Origin: Allodiplogaster sudhausi
Taxonomy: Eukaryota; Nematoda; Chromadorea; Rhabditida; Diplogasteridae
DNA: 64,000 bases
Assembly (NCBI GenBank): GCA_945643635.1
Contig: CALZFC010000082.1
Coordinates: 671,001 to 735,000, forward strand
Reading direction: 5' to 3'
In this document: piece after piece, positions 24,069 through 34,906 of the stretch
Layout: every line of letters starts with the position of its first letter
How positions within the stretch are numbered: position 1 is the first letter of the stretch
Position numbers and translations under genes: made by a program
The notes under the pieces: model-generated
Databases searched by the model: none
Told to the model about the DNA's origin: nothing
Seen by the model: the letters and a program-made list of their open reading frames with translations, nothing else

Positions 24069-24946
24069 GTCATATGATTTATGTACATATACGGTAATTC
24101 CCGTCCCTCCCAGGATTTTAAAACCGCTTTCGTCATATCCTGGCTTCGTCAGATCTCATGGTCGCAAACTATCCATGTCAATTAGAGTGTCGTTAGTCAT
24201 ATATTACGTCGAATAGAATACCTCTCTGCCTCCCCTGGGGGTTCGCATACATAGAAGAGAGCATACCACGGAATTGTAAAGAATATTCCCTTTTTTTTGT
24301 TCTTCTTTCCATGGCATTAGAATAGATCTTTTCTTTGAACAATTGTGCACTCTTAAATTGCCGTATATCTAGCTTCTGGTTCGGAACTCTATCAGCCGAG
24401 ACGCGTGAGACACCCTCAAAAGATCAAACCGAAAAAATCACAGCAATTCCTTTTTTTCAAAAACTTTAGCGAAGCACACGACCCAATTTAGGTTTGACCA
24501 GAAATTGCAATGATTTTGTTCGGCTTTGTCTTTTCGAGGAGTTTGGGGTGTCTCGGCTCATGGTCAGATTTTGAGATCGGAATTTCGGTGATTCTATTCG
24601 AGGGGTGTCATGTGCCTCGGTTCATAGACTCCCGAACCGGAAGCTAAAAATAGATTATATTTTTAGAGCCACACTGAGGCCAACTCTTATTTTCCGCTAG
24701 CAGCTATAAGGTACAGAAAATGTCGTAGATTAGCTGCTTATAATCAGGAGCCAAATCTATGGAAGCTCTCCATGTCGCCGGCGCTGCTCTTGCCTGCCTC
24801 ACCAATGGCACTCTCGCTAGTCTGACCGTGCGGCAACACACACGCGTTTGTTTTATTCCCTTACTATTATTTCGTAGTGATTTTCCTAAAATTGCTATAT
24901 AGTATGTATATATATACATATATATATATACATAACTATACATATA

Positions 24947-25029
<83 letters not shown>

Positions 25030-25400
25030 ACAAGTCTCGGCAACTATCGCTTTCTACTGCTCACATTTTCCATCTCGAACATTATCTTCGCATTCAATCA
25101 CGCAATTATACGACCGGTGGGTTGCTTTTTCTTCCATATTTCGACAATAATTTCCGATTATTTGAATATTGCCATTGATTAACATTCAAATTTCAAAGTT
25201 TTGTTGTAATTTGTGAAATTCACTATGTATACTGCAAGACGATTTTCCTTGTAATTTGTGAATTACACAGGTACATACATATTTTGAATTACGCACTGTT
25301 TTTGAAAGGTTTACAATGTAATTTGTGAATGACACTACATATGTACATACACTGCAATGTTTCATTATCACACGTAATTTGTGAGTTGCACATGGCAAGA
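23050..25400. other. No gene supported; microsatellites and one MITE
   Basis: Contains a 36-bp tandem duplication at about 23515-23586 (ACAAATATTTTCCCGATGTT unit), (TA)n microsatellites at about 23996-24068 and 24905-25025, and four scattered GTAATTTGTGAA motifs at about 25205-25385. Reading frames across the TA tracts are artefacts. Confidence 0.7.
24367..24652. mobile_element. Short TIR element (MITE-like)
   Basis: CTAGCTTCTGGTTCGGAACT at about 24369 is mirrored at about 24618-24650 (..AGTCTATGAACCGAG on the complement, AGCTTCCGGTTCGGGAGTC). The element is about 285 bp with no open frame. Confidence 0.5.
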
Positions 25401-25410
25401 TACATTGCAG

Positions 25411-26140
25411 GTGATCTACTTCAGTGGGAACGGCTTCATCTACTTTGCCGAGCTCGCGCCCCATCTGCCCTACTACGGCGGCATCGTCGCGTGCTGCCTC
25501 TTCATTCTCATGTTCTATCAAACGTTCACCGTTCTCGCGCTCCACTTCGTCTACCGATGGAACGGAATTTGAAGGTCGGCTCGTTCGATGATGAACAAAA
25601 CATTGGATTCCTAGCTCTTGATAAAAAAAGTAATTAGTGGCTTTAAAGGCAATTTTAAGAGAGGGAATTCGTAGAAAAATTTTAGACACCGTGTTTTCTC
25701 TTCTCATGATTAGTAGTCAAGTAGCGCCGCCTTTCAATCGCTGTCTTGTCAAAATGGTAAGTTCGCCCCCCCCACACGTCCCCGTTTCATAATCTTCAAT
25801 TCCAATTAATCGACGCTGCTCATGGGGGAACCGCTTGATTGGGGCCGGGCAAAGTAGCCTAGTCTTGATGGGACACTAATCGATTGCGCCATTCCATGTG
25901 AAGGATACGCCGTGCATTCATTTCATCAGAGCATATCTTTAAACAGCGTATAAAGGGAACTCAAAACAGAAGAAGAGGAAAAGTAAGAAGAACAAGCTCA
26001 GGCCCGCGTGCCTTCGCTGGATCTGCGAGTTGCGTCTGTGGAGGGCGACTCTGCTGCTCGTCGGCCTCGTGCTCGCCTACAATCTGTGCATCGACGGTGC
26101 CGTTCTCGCATGCTGCTGCCCGACCGCGTACTCGGACGAT
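25411..26140 (+). pseudogene. Chemoreceptor (Str-like) fragment, two exons
   Basis: Exon 25411-25572 follows TTGCAG and encodes two membrane segments ending ..FTVLALHFVYRW, the helix-3 border typical of Str/Srj nematode chemoreceptors. It then meets TGA with no donor. Exon 26002-26140 follows CTCAG and encodes ..WRATLLLVGLVLAYNLCIDG.., the next membrane helix. No TM1-2 or TM5-7 exons were found near it. A remnant paralogue upstream of the two tandem receptor genes. Confidence 0.6.
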
Positions 26141-26699
26141 GTAGGCTGCGTGTCATTATTATAACTGTCAATTTAGGAAGCAAAAAAATTATATCGACAT
26201 ATGCATATATAAATTTAAATTTTTTATACATGTATCTTTATATATTCTCTTTTATTTTGTATCACATACCCAATTAATTGTTGGGAATGTTCGGAGAAAG
26301 AACTAACAACAAGAGTTGCTTAAACGCCTCATAACAATCGATATATCTTCCTTTAAAACTTTTATTTATTATTTTTTTAATTAAAATTTTTCTAATTCAA
26401 TGTTACTGAATAAGCAAAACAACTCTCTACGCACTCTACGAACTGGATCCTAAGCGACACTCGTACTTTGCTATAATTTTGCTGGCTAGTTTGTGATTAT
26501 TTCTGAAGAGTTGTTCAAGTCGGATTACCTAGTACCTAATTCTATTGAACACTCATTTTCAATGGAGCACGATACTCAACCGTATTTGATTAGAATTTTG
26601 TTCTCTAATTCTGCCTGATGAGATAGAATGAATAGACGGATTATTCTTGCCGTCAATATCAAGAAGGATGTAGAAACCAAAAAAAATTCATGAAAAAGG

Positions 26700-29414
26700 C
26701 TTTCGCCAGCGACACTTATTTTTTTTACACTTATTCGCCAGCGACACTTATTTCGCGCTCATACAATTTCTGCTCTCGCCGTTGAGTATACTGCAGATTA
26801 TGCAAAGAAAAAATGGAAGGATTAAAAAAACAGGAAAACTATCGTAGAATAGGTTGATTTATTATTGGGAAAAAACAACCAATTTTGTCAATATGTAACA
26901 ATGCAAGATAATTTTTAACTTTCTTTCCTCAATAAATTTACAACATTTCAGAAGATTATACTCACCACCAACACATTCTCAATGTTTTCTGCTCAAATTG
27001 ACGCGTTTGCGCATGCTCCATTTCAGGGCGTCAGTCTTAACATTCCAATGTCTCATGGTCTAGAAAAGTTTTCTCATAAAAGCTCGTGAGAAGACATGAT
27101 AGTATCATGTTAACTTATTCACCATCTCTCACCTCACATCAGCAACATAATTATGATCGTGCTCATTTAACGCTAAAAGGTGCTCGTGAGCTTCTTTGCC
27201 GCATCGTTCTCGCAAGCGTTCGTCCTGCTCTCCTACCACTTCATCTATCGCACTCTCGCCGTTTCGTGGTTTGCGCTCTATTTTCGACTTAAAAGTCGAA
27301 AAAAACTCTCTTTTTATGGTATTATGTTTAGCCTAAAAGATCGATTGGATATTGCCCAGCTTTGTAAAAATAAGTATTTTGGCAGAAAAAAATTGAATTG
27401 CTTTAATTTGAATACTATAGTATATAATATATAAGAAGTCTCTGTCGTTTTAGCGGAAAGCCAACCTGGCGATCCGTGCGTCACTTCCGCAATCAGCACC
27501 CCATTTTCAATAACAATTAATTTATCTAATAAGATGATTGTGCCAAAATTTTATTATGAATGTTAAAATGTAGATTCAAAAGTTTATTTGGAGTATTTTT
27601 TATCTGATTGCTCGTTTGTATTGAGCCCATCGAAACTTACCATCCTTGGGAAGCCTTGGTTCGTTGTTTTTCTCATCCTCATCTTCTGGCTGGAAGTCGT
27701 CGGGTGGTTTATCTGTTGTGAATTCGGATATTATCCCACGGAAGCTGGATATCAAGGTCAGAAGCTTCTTCGCTTCGTCACCTATAAAACAAAAAATAAA
27801 ATAATAAAATAATGATAACATTAAAACATTAAAAATACGTTTCAACATCAGAATTGGCCCCGATCTATCGTGAAAAACACGACGTTGATATTCGCAAAGT
27901 AAGCATCATGATCGGACGATACAAGGTTAGCTTTAAACAAATTAAAAGAGACATATACATATGTAATTTTCGATGTTTCTCCAAAAAAACCCCAAATTAT
28001 AATGGATTTCCAGGAGGACGGGAAGCTGAACAAGTGGCCGCTGATAGCGTGGAGCTACTTCCTCTCGATCATGATTGCCTGCATGGTGATCATGACCGTC
28101 TGTACGGTCTGCATCGTCCGCCGTCTGCGCCCTCAGCGACAAGTCGCGTTGGATGCAGAAGGCGCTCTTCATCGCGCTATGCGTTCAGGTTTGCCACATG
28201 TATTTGCCCTTTAGATAGTAGAGGGTGAACGATGTAGTTCAAGTGGGAGATGACGAACTAAATCATTCCACTCATCTACACTTACTGCGCACATTAGTAT
28301 TTGCACTGTGCCTTTTGTTTTATTGTCTTACATTGACCAATCAACATCGATGCATGCGGATATCTTCGCGTAATGTGCTCGGTTCACTATTGCATAACTG
28401 CGTGACCGCCGCTGCACAAACTATCGAACTATATATATTATATATATATATATTGTTTATCTGGCTTGCATATTAAGAGTAATAGGGCAACGTATGAATG
28501 AGAAAGGTATAAATAACTCAATCAGATAAATAAGAGGCACACAACGGGGTGGCCAATTCGTGCTTAAGGCAGCATTAGAGAAAACAGAGACTATCCATAA
28601 CAACGGGACGGTGAACTATTTATTTACATTGTTACGCGGGAATGACAAAGAGTCTCACCATCAGCATAGCTTTACTATCTTCGCTATGTAGTAGTTGTAG
28701 TATACTGCCAGACTGCCGTTCCGTTCATCTGCACGTACGGCCCGTGCGGACTGTCCATCACGTTCCCCCTGCTCGGCATCGGCTTCTTCGCGTACGGCGA
28801 CCACGCCGTCTGGATCGTCTCCTTCTTCCCGTTCGTGGATGCACTCGTCGTGATGTGCATCGTCAAGCCATACCGGGTGGAGCTGATGAGGATTCTCAGG
28901 TTGGCGCAAGGAGCACGAACTCAACCGTAATCTATAAGATTTTTCTCGCTCTTGTGTATTCAAGATTGAGTTTTTGGCTCCTTTACATGTGCAGCAATTA
29001 CGAATCCCTTTTGAGCAACCCTTGAAGGACAGTGTTTTAAATATTCGACAAACATGCTTGTTCATTCATTTCAACTTAGCGAACACCGATCATCGAAAAT
29101 AAATTTAAGATATACTATTAAACATCGTAGATGTTAGCTTTGGGTATGTACAGACATCGAAAAAATGCAAGACCGCAAAGAAACATCAAATTCAAGTTTA
29201 ACATTACTGCATTTTCTGTGCGATCGTCTTTCTTCAATTCTTTCTAATACCTTCCTAAAATTATAAATATGTTCGCTCATCTAGTTTCTGGCCTTCTACG
29301 GCGGCGCACGAGGGCAGCAACACGAGCAGAAGTGGCGAGCTGACGACGCGGCAGCCATCCGTCATTACAACAACTGCGTCCGCCGTGCGCCCGTTCACGC
29401 CATATGCACCGTAA
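26700..29414 (+). pseudogene. Str-type 7TM chemoreceptor, copy A, disabled
   Basis: Paralogue of the gene at 37769-40439, exon for exon: ASDTYFALIQFLLSP remnant (about 26730-26775), 26952-27029, 27180-27268, 27626-27756, 27852-27925, 28014-28188, 28712-28899, 29285-29414. Disabling lesions: the start exon and TM1 are missing, with a small duplication of GCCAGCGACACTTATT at about 26705-26760. Exon 28014-28188 is 8 bp shorter than its counterpart, which shifts the frame after ..CIVRRLR. Other exons keep length and phase and remain highly similar, so inactivation looks recent. The C-terminal tail (..EGSNTSRSGEL..VRPFTPYAP) is still readable. Confidence 0.8.
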
Positions 29415-29456
29415 TTAAAGAAAGGCGATCACCGAAAAATATTTAAGGTTCGAATT

Positions 29457-29573
29457 GCCGCGTCTGCCCTGTGATTCCTCACTCTCTCATTCTCGAGTGC
29501 TACTTCCCAGGTCGCACAAACCAGCTGCGTGAAAATAGCACATGCGAATGAGAGTGCGAAAGGCAGCGGCTAT
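29457..29573. repeat. Imperfect hairpin repeat
   Basis: GCCGCGTCTGCC..CTCATTCTCGAGTGCTA is mirrored by TAGCACATGCGAATGAGAGTGCGAAAGGCAGCGGC. The roughly 117-bp sequence can fold into a long stem. It lies just downstream of receptor copy A. Confidence 0.55.
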
Positions 29574-30670
29574 TTGAAATATCACATAATGTTTCGGTGA
29601 TCACCCTCCATTAATGCAGCAAGCTACTCTACCTATGTATTTGAACTTTCCTGACCATTGTAGTCTCACGTCTCTCTAAATCACATGCTCTCGCCATTGT
29701 GTCTGACAAAAAAGAGCGAATTCAAGAGCGACTGCTGACTCGTTTAATTTGCGCTATGAAAAATAATTTATAAAAAAAAATGCTCTTCTATAACATCACA
29801 TTCTCTTACGTTGGACTGGCTCTCTCTCTCTCTCCCGCTCTCTTTCGATATATGTATTTTAGGTAAGAGGGAATCGTATATAAGAAATTAATCTGATTTG
29901 CTCCAATTCAAATATGTTAGGAAAGTTTTTATTAATTAATTAAAGGAACTGAAAACTCAGCATTTGAATTCGCGCTGTTCTGCCTGAATACGCATAAGGC
30001 GCCTATTCTCGTCAAATAAACATTGTCTTCTCCGGCTCTCACTTGTGTTAGCAGTATTGCAGTGTTGCACTGCAATTCTATCGCAAGATGAAGAATAAGC
30101 AACATACACCTAGATAGATATGTACTTGTCTAGGCTAACGAATCCACCGGATTCCTCTGCTGTGCAGGTAAACTGAAATATGTTTTGGCAGCGGCTGCAG
30201 AATATTTAGCTCATGAGAGGAAGCCATAAAAAACAATTGTATATGCTCACTTTCGAGCTTCCTTTAAGATTTTACGTTTTTTGTCCAATGCCCTTCAGTC
30301 AAAGACAAAAAGAGAAGCATGAACAAAGAACACGATTTAATATCCATCTCACAAAAAGGACACAGGTTGCCGTCATAGAAGAATGAGAGAGCGACCTTGC
30401 TGCATTCCCCGCTACATCGCTGAGACACTCACACTTTCCGTTAACAGCAGCGAAACGGAGTGGGTACAATGGGATGATCAAAGTACGCGCTAAATGAAGT
30501 GATCAGTGACAAATTCAACCTTGTCTTCCGCCGCTTTCGGTTTCGTTGTTATTCTCGCTTCTTTTTCATATTATTTTCGAGCTAACAAGCGCTGTCTACT
30601 AATAAGAGGGAGTAGTTATAAAGGTGATTCTCAATCTACTATTGTCATATCGGACCAATGAAGGCAAATA

Positions 30671-31113
30671 CCGTATTTTCTCTATTAGTACCCCGGGGGT
30701 TCTGTTTTCAATACCCTTGCGAGAGAGGGGGCACTATTAGAGGGAGGGGTTCTACTGGAGGGAGGGGTACTATTTTTCAATGTGAGACACTAAAACTTTG
30801 ATAACAACATTTTCTTCTCAAAAAAAGAAGAATCATAGCTCGAATTCATAGGAAACATCACTGGAATATCCATTTTACCACATATTTTGAATGAATTTTC
30901 AATCAGTTCATTGGAGAGAGCATCCCATGCCTCCAGGTTCCATTCGAGGTACGTCTCGAGCTGAGATATTAGGCTGTTAGGTGGCACTATTGGAGGGGGG
31001 GGGGTTCTACTAGAGGGAGGGGTTCTATTTTTCAATGGCTTTATCAGAGGATGGTACTATTAGAGGGGGGGGGGTTCTAATAAAGGGTGGGGGTACTAAT
31101 AGAGAAAATACGG
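30671..31113. mobile_element. CCGTATTTTCTCTATTAG MITE, copy 1
   Basis: 443 bp with terminal inverted repeats CCGTATTTTCTCTATTAGTACC, each flanked by TA (a likely TA target duplication). The interior has repeated G-rich motifs (TATTAGAGGGAGGGGTTCTA and GGGGTACTATTTTTCAATG). No transposase. A closely related 412-bp copy is at 55343-55754. TA duplication is compatible with Tc1/mariner mobilisation, which is inference. Confidence 0.75.
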
Positions 31114-32040
31114 TAAGCTGAATAGTACTTCTATATCAATATATGACACACATACAGTGATGTTCCTCCAAAATGATCGATATGTTAAAATCTCATCTTG
31201 GACGTATATGATTCGTTTTTTTAAATAGAAATGTAAATTAAATTCCGCATTAAGCACAACTATCACATCCTTCCAAACATAAGTAGGAAAGGCAGAAATA
31301 TGATTTCAAAATTTTTGCTTCTATTTTTTGAGCTTCATTTTAATACTCGAAACATGGCAACCTATGTAATTCTCGACTATTGTCTGCTGGATGTGGAAAA
31401 ACAAACATGACGATTCTAAATATATAAAACTTAAAAAATATTATTTACCCGATAAAGAGCAAGGAGGCGTGTCATTGCAACATTGCGTAGCAAATCAGTA
31501 ACTTTGGCTGAACATCACTGTACATACATATTGTGTATGTCATATATTGATGTTGTAGCTTCAAGTTTATTCCTTTTGATTTTAAGGCTAAATCTCAATG
31601 CTTTAGCTTTGATATTTTCCATGAAAAGGCCAGCAGTAGCTATCTAGATCCAAATGGTCACCACCGATGCGCTGTCTTCTACTCTGCTCCCCTCACAGTA
31701 CATCTTGACTTTTTCAGCACAATGTTGGCGCATTGTTGAGGGTCGTTTGTTATCACCATCCTTCTTTTTCTTCATTCGGAACTGCACTGAGACGCAATTT
31801 GAGAAAAAATCGCAAATTTTTAGGAAACCCAACTCTCAATTTTGTTCTCATTCTCTCTTTCTTCTTTTCTCTTTATTTCTTAAAATAACTCTCTCATCCC
31901 TCTGTCTCTCTTCCCCCATAAAAAACGAGTTTGTGTGTGTGTCGACCAGATCTTTCTATATCTCGTTAGATCTCTCTAATAAAATTGGCTGTCGATAAGA
32001 CCGTCATCTTAATACTTTTTTTAATCATCAGTCTTTGCCC
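31114..32040. other. No gene supported
   Basis: AT-rich sequence with a TACATACATA-type run and a C/T-rich stretch (about 31850-31915). I see no exon with splice signals that I would defend. Confidence 0.6.
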
Positions 32041-32045
32041 CTTCC

Positions 32046-34156
32046 ATGGCCGGTCGGCGATTACTCCTTCCGTTCTGGTCTCGCTGGTGGCAGAACCGAA
32101 CTTTCTCTTATAACAGAGATCGCAAAGTCTCCTCGTCCATTGGAAACGGCGCGGTTTGAAAGAATATTTTAGCTTCCTTAAAATCTCGACTTGAATACCG
32201 TTTTTCTTTAAGATTGATTTCGTCCCTCCGGCCGGCACGAAACCTGGCCATCCTTCGAAGAACACTTATCTCCCGAAGATTTTCGAATTCCGCCAGGTTA
32301 GATTGTATAGGAAAGCCTATAAACACGCTTCTTGAAAATGGAAATGTTCGAATGTCGAGGTGACGGATGCAAAGGACGAAGCCATCAACGAACTCCTCGT
32401 TGACTTCGGAGCCGCATTTCCGCTCGTTCAGGTTAGGATCGACTAGAATTACATATTCAGGATTTGAATTGTAATCAAAAAGCAATAATAGCATGACTTA
32501 ACAGTACGTTAAGTTGTCCACAACAAGAGTTAAAAATTTTATTATATTGTTGAAAATTTCTTTCTCGATTGTCTATAATTTAACTCGTACAAAAAAAAAG
32601 AATTCCGATGGTAACTCGATTGGTAATTGGAAGGAAGAATTTAGCTAATGACATAAAAATATATTAATCAATCAATCAATCAATCAATTAATTGACTGAT
32701 TGATTAAAATGTATTAAATAACTTGGTCATATTCTGTAGTACAAATGTCAGTCTGAAGTAAGAGGTTCTATTGGAGAAGTCAACTTGCAGGCTATGGGTG
32801 TTTCTGGCGAAGACCGCTTGCCTACAGTGCAACATGTCATCCGACGCTCGTGCGCTGTAAAGGAGTTTCCACTTGCGCACGTCGCCATCGAGAAGGCGAT
32901 TTCATTGAACTACTTATTCGGAATTCATCGTTTTGAGCATATCATTCGTCATTAATTTTCTTTTTCTATTTAACGCAATTTCCTGAAGTAAATAGCTTGT
33001 AATCTGTTTTTGGTAATGAATTATTTTATACATATGTGCATGGCTACATATGTATGTAAATATGCAACGAAATCAAGAACATCATCATTTGAAATTATTT
33101 ATATTAATATAATTAAGATATATGTACCTGAAATGTTGTAGTTTGAATATTTAACATAATCGAAGCTTTCTATTTATTTAGAAGACTGGTCGCCCTGCTG
33201 GATTCGTGTGCAGAGAACTGATCTTCCGCGATCCGAAGGATGATGCGGTCAAGTTGCCTCCTCCCGCTCTCTCCGAGGAAAGCGCGCACATTGGTTCGAG
33301 AATTAATTCGAGGATGTCGACGATATGTTCTCGTGCATATTTTCAATAGAATTTGGATAAAAACGCACGGCGTCTAATACGAAAATTCTAACCGCTAGCT
33401 CAACTGTTCCCTTTAAGAATGGATAAAGCAGGAGACTCGCGAGATGGCCTTCGCCCTCTATCCGAACGAGAATGCATTTCTCAATACGGTGAGCGTTTAC
33501 AACCTAAAGACAATAATTGTTCAGTTAGGGGAACAATTATTGTCTCTAGCACACGCCCACGTTATGTAGCGCCACATAACAATCTCGCCTTTTCTAGGTC
33601 TGAGAGACAAAATTGGTGGGCAGCTATTTCTCTACCCGTGAGATTTACATACATAACATGACTATAATTCAGAAATGTTAAACGAGACGTGCTGTGATCC
33701 ATGTTTAAAAAAATGTTAATTATTCGACGGAGACCACTTTTAAAGACGAAATTTTATTTCATCCATTTTTTGAGTTTGTTTCCTAACTTTCCTTTTGTTG
33801 TTCGGTATAGTTAGATTGCTCCAGAAGTTCGGCTTCACTGCGAAAGCCTTCCGTGGTCTTCAACTATTTGAAGCGCTGCTGATGTACAACATGGACTTCG
33901 ACGAGTACCTCGTGAGGAGATTCTTGTTATCGCTTATCCTTTTTTCACCGAAAGCAGTTTTTTTTCTTCAAACGATATAAGAAGTAGAGACGAGCCTCTC
34001 ATTTTATTTCCGCAGAAGCGCGGTATCCACATCACCACGGCCCACAGCTACAATCGCAACTCCGCGCGGGCCTTTCTCAGCCTTGGATTCAACGTCGTCG
34101 GAGTGGGCAGCCCGCCACGAGGGATGGATGGCGAGCTGCTGGTTAGAGAGACGTAG
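32046..34156 (+). CDS. GNAT-like N-acetyltransferase
   Basis: Proposed exons: 32046-32126, 32213-32296, 32360-32431, 32791-32856, 33182-33293, 33418-33488, about 33811-33911, 34016-34156. The product reads ..KIFEFRQ|VTDAKDEAINELLVDFG..FPLVQ|AMGVSGED..|KTGRPAGFVCREL..|..RLLQKFGF.. GLQLFEALL..|KRGIHITTAHSYNRNSARAFLSLGFNVVG. That order (beta1, helix with P-L-x, a central beta strand with GxPAGF, a mid helix, then NxxAxxFxxxLGF) matches nematode arylalkylamine/GNAT-type acetyltransferases, which move acetyl from acetyl-CoA to an amine. Phases agree up to 33488. The exon at 33811 is off by one base, so there is either a small indel or a missed splice. The first exon is the least certain. Confidence 0.6.
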
Positions 34157-34599
34157 TGAGAATGAAAGGAGGGGAGAACGACAGCGGTTGTGAGACAGGG
34201 CATGAGTAGAGAAAGATGAAGGGAAGAGAGAGTGAGATTGTGAGAGAGATTGTGAGAGACGGCAGGTGGAGAGAAAGATGAAGGGAAGAGAGAGAGAGAG
34301 AGAGTGTGAGATTGTGAGAGACGACAGGAGGAGAGAAAAAGAGTGTAGAATTTAGCGAGCACACAACAAGATGCTGCAGTCAGACTGACATCCGTGGGAA
34401 AGATTTCAGTGGCGTTGTAGAATGCATTAGTTTTTATTTTGCTCTTTTTTTCAAATTCATTTTTTTGCCTAGTGAGGCTTTTTCATTAAGGCAAACTGCG
34501 AACACGGCGCGCCTGTCCTGCTCACGATGGACATGCGAACTGGACGCCGTGCCGATCCGTTGCCGGCCTGGCGGAAGGCCGGTCTCGTCTAGATGCATA

Positions 34600-34906
34600 C
34601 TCTCTCGCGCTCTCTTTAACCCTCCACTCTCTCGCTCTCTCTCGCGCTCTCTCTAACCCTCCACTCTCTCGCTCTCTCTCGCGCTCTCTCTAACCCTCCA
34701 CTCTCTCGCTCTCTCTCGCGCTCCCTCTAACCCTCCACTCTCTCGCTCTCTCTCTCTCTCTCACTAACCCGCCACTCTCTCGCTCTCTCTCTCACTAACC
34801 CTCCACTCTCTCGCTCTCTCTCTCTCTCTCACTAACCCTCCACTCTCTCGCTCTCTCTCTCTCTAACCCTCCACTCTCTCGCTCTCTCTCTCTCTAATTC
34901 ATTGTC
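34600..34906. repeat. Minisatellite CTAACCCTCCACTCTCTCGCTCTCTCTCG
   Basis: About eight units of 35-48 bp, each with TAACCCTCCACTCTCTCGCTCTCTCTC and a variable-length (CT)n/CGCG segment. Unit boundaries are clear because CTAACCCTCCACT recurs. Confidence 0.9.

Noticed and set aside
23850..24077. Frame rich in Ile/Tyr (YIYIYI)
   Set aside because: (TA)n microsatellite.
32108..32494. 128-residue minus-strand frame
   Set aside because: It overlaps three plus-strand exons of the acetyltransferase gene that join in phase with good donors; the minus frame has no family match that I recognise.
32664..32706. ATCAATCAATCAATCAAT..GATTGATTAA palindrome as a regulatory hairpin
   Set aside because: A short ATCA microsatellite in an intron explains it.
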